From: Candidatus Poseidoniales archaeon
GTDB lineage: Archaea; Thermoplasmatota; Poseidoniia; Poseidoniales; Poseidoniaceae
Assembly: GCA_003602665.1 (NCBI GenBank)
Contig: QQSG01000035.1
Coordinates: 1 to 7,807, forward strand
Length of the DNA: 7,807 bases
Reading direction: 5' to 3'
Positions within the stretch are counted from its first letter, which is position 1. The number at the start of each line of letters is the position of its first letter. A program made the position numbers and the translations under genes. Below the pieces are notes generated by a model. It was not told the DNA's origin. It saw nothing but the letters and a program-made list of their open reading frames with translations, and did no database searches. Below, one piece after another: positions 5,370 to 7,807 of the stretch.

Positions 5370-5970
5370 TTGTCTTCTTTAGTTCAGGAGCCCATTCGTC
5401 GGACTCATAGAGTCTAAACAAGAAGAAGAAAGCCACCATTGCGATGATGTTTGCAATGTGGGCTGTGGTACAAAATGGACAAATCAAACCTTCTTTTATC
5501 TCGTAACTAACGAGAAGTCCAATCACTGGAATACCTGCGATTGTTGCCCCAAGGCCCGCTTTAAGGAAGGTTGGTGTTGCGAAAGCAAGTGGTTCCTTAG
5601 CGACTGTAATGACGATCCAGAGAAGAACACAGAACGCAACCATTCCGAGAAGACCCCATGGTTGATTGATGAACGGAACAGTGTTGTATTCCGGATTTCC
5701 AATAAGACCATCACAGTTGAGAACTGAACTTCCTGAACAAACGCTTGTACCTTCGCTAAGTTTGTTGTGCATCCATAATGTATGTGCTGATACTGTAAAA
5801 CCCCCTGTACAGACGAGCATCAAACCCGCAAGCATTCGGCCACGTTTGGTTGACGTTGAGGGCCATTTGTTGACAAGAAATCCACCTATTGACTCACCCA
5901 ATGGCGTCATTAAAATGACTCCAAAGAGGATAATAGCGGCGTGGAATGAAAGAAGAACATACTCATTCAT
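5362..5970 (-). CDS. vitamin K epoxide reductase (VKOR) family disulfide-generating membrane protein, 202 aa
   Basis: Integral membrane thiol oxidoreductase. In bacteria and archaea VKOR homologues pass electrons from a periplasmic thioredoxin-like partner to quinone and so make disulfides de novo, replacing DsbB. The diagnostic cysteines are all present: loop pair C78 and C86 (VCSGSSVLNC, spaced 8 as in human C43/C51) and the quinone-side pair CPFC at 164-167. NQPWGLLGM (102-110) follows the loop, as in the family. About five hydrophobic helices are visible: near 5-25, 46-64, 105-123, 138-155 and 168-186. The protein has no fused thioredoxin domain, so the partner must be separate; the thioredoxin-like gene directly upstream is the obvious candidate. 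Its ATG overlaps that gene's TGA (ATGA, 5970-5967) and has GGAGGTG 7 bases upstream, which indicates translational coupling. Confidence 0.92.
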   Translation of the reverse strand: MNEYVLLSFHAAIILFGVILMTPLGESIGGFLVNKWPSTSTKRGRMLAGLMLVCTGGFTVSAHTLWMHNKLSEGTSVCSGSSVLNCDGLIGNPEYNTVPFINQPWGLLGMVAFCVLLWIVITVAKEPLAFATPTFLKAGLGATIAGIPVIGLLVSYEIKEGLICPFCTTAHIANIIAMVAFFFLFRLYESDEWAPELKKTRK

Positions 5971-6698
5971 TGTGTTCCACCTCCGTATCTCTTTGTCAAT
6001 TGTTCAATGGCTTCATTCAGCTCGATGTAATTATCCCCCGTATAGTCAGCAAGTGGGAAGACGTCTTCAGTCACAGCATCCCAGCCAATGGAGTTCACTG
6101 CTTGTCCGGAATTCCAGGCAACAATGCCGTCTGGTTGGACCAAAAAGTATGTTGGTGTAGCACCTACGTCCCATTCCCCAGCGATATCGAGGTCAAGATC
6201 ATCGACGTATGCAAACGTGTGTTCGTAAGTATCACGGAATTCCATGATCTCGGAACGAGAAGAATCACCAACGAATTCGACCGCTATTGCGATGAAGATG
6301 ACTTCGGGACCGTCCCAAACTGATGAGGAATATTGCTCAGCCCAGTTTCCAACATCTTCTGCACTTTTCTTACAATAGCCGCAATCTGTATCCAAAAATT
6401 CAACGGCAATCCAAGGAGCATCTCCAGTGGAATTAGGACTCCACTCTGGAGTAAGGAGATCATCGAAAACAAAGGTTTGCCAACCGTTTCCATCGTAGGC
6501 TTTGGATGTGAAAATAGGGGCACGCTCTCCAGGTTGTGTACCTGACGCAATAGGATTTGATGTGAAGGCAACAATAAGGAGTCCCACAAAGAACAGAGAT
6601 ATCACAATTATAGCGGCGTCACCACGAGCACTGGCTTCTTCGGAGCGGTATAGATTCTTCATCATCTCACTGTTCAACTCCAAGTCATCCTCAGCCAT
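5967..6698 (-). CDS. membrane-anchored TlpA/redoxin-like thioredoxin with CGYC site, 243 aa
   Basis: From the ATG at 6698 the protein has a short acidic cytoplasmic N-terminus, one membrane helix (AAIIVISLFFVGLLIVAF, 28-45), then an extracytoplasmic thioredoxin-fold domain. GERAPIFTSKAYDGNGW (57-73) is the usual opening of TlpA/AhpC-type redoxins. The redox pair is C106-G-Y-C109 in VEFLDTDCGYCKKS, with Asp in place of the common Trp before the first cysteine. GATPTYFLVQPDGIVAW supplies the cis-proline loop. The C-terminal helix runs through ELNEAIEQLTKRY. It is the likely redox partner of the VKOR encoded 4 bases into its 3' end. A TTG at 6746 would add 16 residues overlapping the epimerase gene, which is less likely. 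No Shine-Dalgarno precedes 6698, and 31 bases separate it from the epimerase stop, so a separate promoter is possible. Confidence 0.85.
   Translation of the reverse strand: MAEDDLELNSEMMKNLYRSEEASARGDAAIIVISLFFVGLLIVAFTSNPIASGTQPGERAPIFTSKAYDGNGWQTFVFDDLLTPEWSPNSTGDAPWIAVEFLDTDCGYCKKSAEDVGNWAEQYSSSVWDGPEVIFIAIAVEFVGDSSRSEIMEFRDTYEHTFAYVDDLDLDIAGEWDVGATPTYFLVQPDGIVAWNSGQAVNSIGWDAVTEDVFPLADYTGDNYIELNEAIEQLTKRYGGGTQ
5978..5984 (-). promoter_or_regulatory. Shine-Dalgarno of the VKOR gene inside the preceding coding region
   Basis: GGAGGTG on the minus strand lies 7 bases before the VKOR ATG at 5970 and inside the last codons (YGGGTQ) of the thioredoxin-like gene. With the ATGA overlap it supports the VKOR start at 5970. 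Confidence 0.65.
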
Positions 6699-6729
6699 AA
6701 GGGCAATGGTATTGTGTAGGCAACTAATT

Positions 6730-7674
6730 TCAGTTATCGAGACCAATTTCTTGAATTAAGACTCGTGCAGTATGGCGTACTGCTTCTTCACTGTTGAATT
6801 TCACATTGAAACCAGATGCAATCATTTTGTCGATCGCTAGCATAGCACGTGGAATGTCTCCTGCCCAGCCTCTGGAGCCTCCTGTATATGCTATCTCAGC
6901 ATCTGTATAGCCAGTTTCTTCAACGACAATTTCTGCAATGCGTCGAACGCTACAGGTATCATGGCTTCCTAAGTTGAAGAGGTTGAGTGATTCATTTTGG
7001 TTTTCCATTACGTGAAGAATACCATCAACACAATCCCCGACTTCCATGTAGGACTTCTCTTGTCGACCATCGCCAAGAACTTCAAGTTCAGCAGGGTTTT
7101 TCTTGAGTTTATGGATGAAATCAAAGATGACACCATGTGTTCCACGATCTCCTATAATGTTTGCAAACCTGAAGATGTACCCTTGTAGTCCAAAGGTTCC
7201 GACCCAGCTGCTGACGAGTGATTCTCCTGCTGATTTACTTGCTCCGTACAATGATATTGGCATGCATGGGCCATGATTCTCTGGTGTCGGCATAGGCGCA
7301 TTTTCACCATAAACGACTGAAGATGAGGCGAACATAATGGTTGGAACGCCATGTACTCGCATTGATTCTACGACGTTGTAGGTGGCAAGAGTACCTTGTT
7401 TGAGGTCCGTATCTGTAATTTGTGTACCTAAGCGAATATCTGGATTAGCGGCGAAATGGAATACAACATCAACCCCTTCGAAGTACTGGGACATTGCGTC
7501 ATAATCAGTAATATCGACATGATGATGTGTTACTTGGCTGGAATGGTGGGCGAGAAACTCTTCTTTTCCGCTCGATAAGTTATCGAGGACAACAACTTCA
7601 TCGCCACGCTTGACCAAACGGTCAATCAAATGTGAGCCAATAAATCCTGCACCGCCAGTAACTAAACTTCGCAT
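6730..7674 (-). CDS. NAD-dependent nucleotide-sugar epimerase/dehydratase (extended SDR, GalE-like), 314 aa
   Basis: Cytoplasmic extended short-chain dehydrogenase. The Rossmann NAD site is TGGAGFIGSH (6-15), with acidic D31 at the end of the second strand favouring NAD over NADP. VFHFAANPDIR (71-81), the catalytic serine region FASSSVVYG (115-123) and YGASK with Y143 and K147 complete the active site. NIIGDRGTHGVIFDFI and GDGRQEKSYMEVGD in the C-terminal half are typical of UDP-glucose 4-epimerase and dTDP-glucose dehydratase relatives and bind the nucleotide sugar. Length fits the family. The sequence does not fix the substrate, so GalE, a UDP-GlcNAc epimerase or a related enzyme in glycan or lipid sugar synthesis are all possible. 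The ATG at 7674 has no strong Shine-Dalgarno, consistent with a leaderless first gene. It is divergent from the partial gene at 7760. Confidence 0.9.
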   Translation of the reverse strand: MRSLVTGGAGFIGSHLIDRLVKRGDEVVVLDNLSSGKEEFLAHHSSQVTHHHVDITDYDAMSQYFEGVDVVFHFAANPDIRLGTQITDTDLKQGTLATYNVVESMRVHGVPTIMFASSSVVYGENAPMPTPENHGPCMPISLYGASKSAGESLVSSWVGTFGLQGYIFRFANIIGDRGTHGVIFDFIHKLKKNPAELEVLGDGRQEKSYMEVGDCVDGILHVMENQNESLNLFNLGSHDTCSVRRIAEIVVEETGYTDAEIAYTGGSRGWAGDIPRAMLAIDKMIASGFNVKFNSEEAVRHTARVLIQEIGLDN

Positions 7675-7759
7675 GGTTTTCCGTAGTCATTCTGTATGTC
7701 AAAGTTTGCTATTGTATCGAAGCAAGGTTTTCTATGCTATGTCGATTAAGATTCTAATC
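7675..7759. promoter_or_regulatory. divergent intergenic region at the right end
   Basis: This 85-base AT-rich spacer lies between the epimerase start and the start of the next rightward gene. For the + gene, TTTTCTATGCTATG (7728-7741) lies at about the right distance for a TATA-type element of a near-leaderless message beginning at 7760. For the epimerase, the AT-rich CAAAGTTTGCTATTG (7699-7713) is a candidate on the other strand. Both are weak matches. Confidence 0.3.
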
Positions 7760-7807
7760 ATGCGAGTAGGCCTGATTTTGGTTTTCCTTCTCGTATCAGG
7801 TCCTCTT
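7760..7807 (+). CDS. 5' end of a gene with an N-terminal signal or membrane helix (cut by window end)
   Basis: An ATG at 7760 opens a frame running to the last base, 16 codons: MRVGLILVFLLVSGPL. A single arginine followed by a continuous hydrophobic run is typical of an export signal or membrane anchor. No Shine-Dalgarno precedes it, as with other first genes here. The product cannot be named from 16 residues, but an exported or membrane protein fits the envelope-related genes to the left. Confidence 0.5.
   Translation, partial: MRVGLILVFLLVSGPL

Noticed and set aside
5458..6323. Plus-strand open frames inside the VKOR and thioredoxin-like genes
   Set aside because: They are antisense to genes with intact catalytic motifs and show none of their own.
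6699..6746. TTG start at 6746 for the TlpA-like thioredoxin
   Set aside because: It would overlap the epimerase gene by 17 bases and add 16 residues with no feature; the ATG at 6698 is the simpler start.
1..7807. CRISPR arrays, insertion sequences, tRNA/rRNA genes, phage genes
   Set aside because: No regularly spaced repeats, terminal inverted repeats with a transposase, tRNA cloverleaf or rRNA segments could be seen; the window is nearly filled by chromosomal protein genes.

Overview
The window looks like a piece of a mesophilic euryarchaeal chromosome, probably from the marine Thermoplasmata/Marine Group II (Poseidoniales) lineage. The archaeal assignment rests on four things seen here: an archaeal-size RNA polymerase subunit L, a stand-alone 90-residue archaeal EF-1 beta next to its usual tiny zinc-ribbon partner, a TruD of archaeal type, and ribosome-binding sites built on GAGGTGA in front of internal genes but mostly missing in front of first genes. 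The Marine Group II placement is inference from gene content, protein style and moderate base composition; no rRNA gene is present to prove it.

Left part (about 1-3390) is an information-processing block. rpoL and truD run rightwards and are 11 bases apart. Converging on them is a leftward four-gene unit: rlmE (23S rRNA 2'-O-methyltransferase), a small OB-fold nucleic-acid-binding protein, a 55-residue zinc-ribbon protein and EF-1 beta. truD and EF-1 beta end one base apart, and a perfect 10-bp inverted repeat covers both stop codons. All of these genes belong to transcription, rRNA/tRNA modification or elongation.

The middle and right part (about 3390-6700) is a cell-envelope redox block. 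A rightward gene encodes an exported thioredoxin-like protein (CEQC) anchored by a C-terminal membrane helix, and it is followed by a small acidic protein of unknown function. Converging on these, with overlapping stop codons, is a tight leftward trio: an N-terminally anchored TlpA-like thioredoxin (CGYC), a VKOR-family quinone-linked disulfide generator, and a membrane-anchored histidine/cysteine-rich protein that looks like a metal binder. The three are joined by an ATGA overlap and a 4-base gap. Together they suggest an extracytoplasmic system that makes or exchanges disulfides and may serve a metal-binding partner. This trio is the most interesting part of the window.

The right end holds an extended-SDR NAD-dependent nucleotide-sugar epimerase/dehydratase (6730-7674, leftward) and, divergently, the first 16 codons of a gene with an export signal or membrane helix. 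The first 150 bases could not be assigned with confidence.
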